DNA of 6,391 bases from Caryophanales bacterium UBA1231 (GTDB taxonomy: Bacteria > Bacillota_I > Bacilli_A > ML615J-28 > CAG-313). Of the stretch, positions 5,939 through 6,391 are shown piece by piece. The notes under the pieces are model-generated. The model saw nothing but the letters and a program-made list of their open reading frames with translations, did no database searches and was not told the origin of the DNA. The stretch lies in NCBI GenBank assembly GCA_002309035.1, contig DBWT01000052.1, positions 5,136 to 11,526 on the forward strand. The letters are read 5' to 3'. Each line of letters begins with the position of its first letter. Within the stretch, counting starts at the first letter, position 1. A program made the position numbers and the translations under genes.

Positions 5939-5968
5939 TTGAAAAAGTATGTGGATTTGTGATATAAT
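5939..5968 (+). promoter_or_regulatory. Sigma-A promoter of the last gene
   Basis: TTGAAA (5939-5944), an 18-base spacer and a perfect TATAAT (5963-5968), with TG at 5960-5961 as an extended -10. The predicted start near 5975 leaves a leader of only about 15 bases, with the ribosome binding site at its very 5' end. Confidence 0.85.
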
Positions 5969-5989
5969 AAGCAAAAAGGCGTTGCTTAT
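5967..5989. promoter_or_regulatory. 8-bp perfect inverted repeat from the -10 box to the start codon
   Basis: ATAAGCAA (5967-5974) and TTGCTTAT (5982-5989) flank AAAGGCG, which contains the Shine-Dalgarno AAAGG (5975-5979). The left arm overlaps the end of the -10 and the expected transcription start; the right arm abuts ATG 5990. If transcription starts near 5975 the left arm is not in the RNA, so a DNA operator fits better than an RNA switch. With an upstream start it would be a hairpin holding the ribosome binding site in its loop. Confidence 0.45.
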
Positions 5990-6370
5990 ATGGAAATAAA
6001 ATATATAGAATTACGAACTGGTTATCCGAATCAAGAAGGTCCAGCTTGGATTGGCAAAGTAAAAGTGTCTAAATCTGGTAAAACAATCTATTTCAATGAT
6101 CATGCATTTCAAAAGTATCATGGTGTTTGTGCCAATTATATTGATATTGAAACTGGAGAAGAATATTGGATCTCAAGTGTTAAAAAGAATGGTTGTGATA
6201 GACATTGGGCTGGAAAGGGAAAGATAACAATTGATTGTAAAGTCGTCGATTATTATTTATCAATTGTAGAATTCAGTAAATTAGATGATACAAAATATGA
6301 TGTGGTTGATATTGCTGACTCATTTCCTATTGAACGAGTAAAAGCTTTGTTGAATGAAACAATAAACTAA
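5990..6370 (+). CDS. Small uncharacterised protein, 126 residues
   Basis: This is a soluble protein with no signal peptide or membrane segment. It resembles, from memory, a compact family of hypothetical bacterial proteins that share its conserved blocks: GPAWIGKVKVSKSGKTIYFN (residues 17-36), ETGEEYWISSVKKNG (54-68), DRHWAGKGKITID (70-82) and a Y..DI....PIERV.ALL ending. Some database entries of this type carry the name 1-deoxy-D-xylulose-5-phosphate synthase. That cannot be right here, since DXS is about 600 residues and none of its thiamine-diphosphate motifs are present. The content of beta-strand-forming residues in 1-85 suggests a small beta-rich fold, with a helical C terminus from about 112. 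The start has AAAGG at 5975-5979, 10 bases upstream. The gene is monocistronic with its own promoter. Function unknown. Confidence 0.85.
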   Translation: MEIKYIELRTGYPNQEGPAWIGKVKVSKSGKTIYFNDHAFQKYHGVCANYIDIETGEEYWISSVKKNGCDRHWAGKGKITIDCKVVDYYLSIVEFSKLDDTKYDVVDIADSFPIERVKALLNETIN

Positions 6371-6391
6371 ATACTATAGAACAAATAAGCA

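Noticed and set aside
5990..6370. 1-deoxy-D-xylulose-5-phosphate synthase
   Set aside because: The protein is 126 residues and has none of the thiamine-diphosphate-binding motifs of that enzyme.

Overview
The window is AT-rich DNA that reads best as a walled, low-GC Bacillota lineage (Bacilli or Erysipelotrichia-like; the exact clade cannot be fixed from the sequence). Three points support this: strong AGGAGG-type ribosome binding sites, textbook sigma-A promoters with extended -10 elements, and the gene order rpsF-ssb-rpsR. Tryptophan is TGG throughout and one gene ends in TGA, so the standard bacterial code applies rather than the Mycoplasma code. A secreted peptidoglycan amidase argues for a cell wall. 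All genes are on the + strand.

Region 1 (1-3802) is the end of a tightly packed operon. It holds a ComEC-type metallo-beta-lactamase-fold hydrolase cut off by the left edge, a 643-residue lipoprotein amidase of the Amidase_2/PGRP type with Ig-like modules, and psuG (pseudouridine-5'-phosphate glycosidase). psuG starts one base after the amidase stop codon. A strong intrinsic terminator closes the operon.

Region 2 (3827-5052) is the conserved rpsF (S6)-ssb-rpsR (S18) operon. It has a near-consensus promoter, a leader that can fold so that the rpsF Shine-Dalgarno sequence is paired (a candidate S6:S18 autoregulatory leader), and an intrinsic terminator after a structured tail of about 100 bases.

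Region 3 (5053-6391) is accessory. It contains two monocistronic genes: a membrane-anchored papain/C39-like cysteine peptidase homologue, and a 126-residue protein of a small uncharacterised family. The rpsR terminator and the terminator after the peptidase gene are two copies of one 52-bp repeat (50/52 identical). Each copy is followed at the same distance by a sigma-A promoter, so the peptidase gene looks like a repeat-bounded cassette. The last gene has an 8-bp perfect inverted repeat spanning the end of its -10 box up to the start codon.

No CRISPR array, tRNA, rRNA, transposase or phage structural gene is visible. The least explained parts are the repeated terminator-promoter module, the peptidase homologue it bounds, and the final unknown gene with its inverted repeat.
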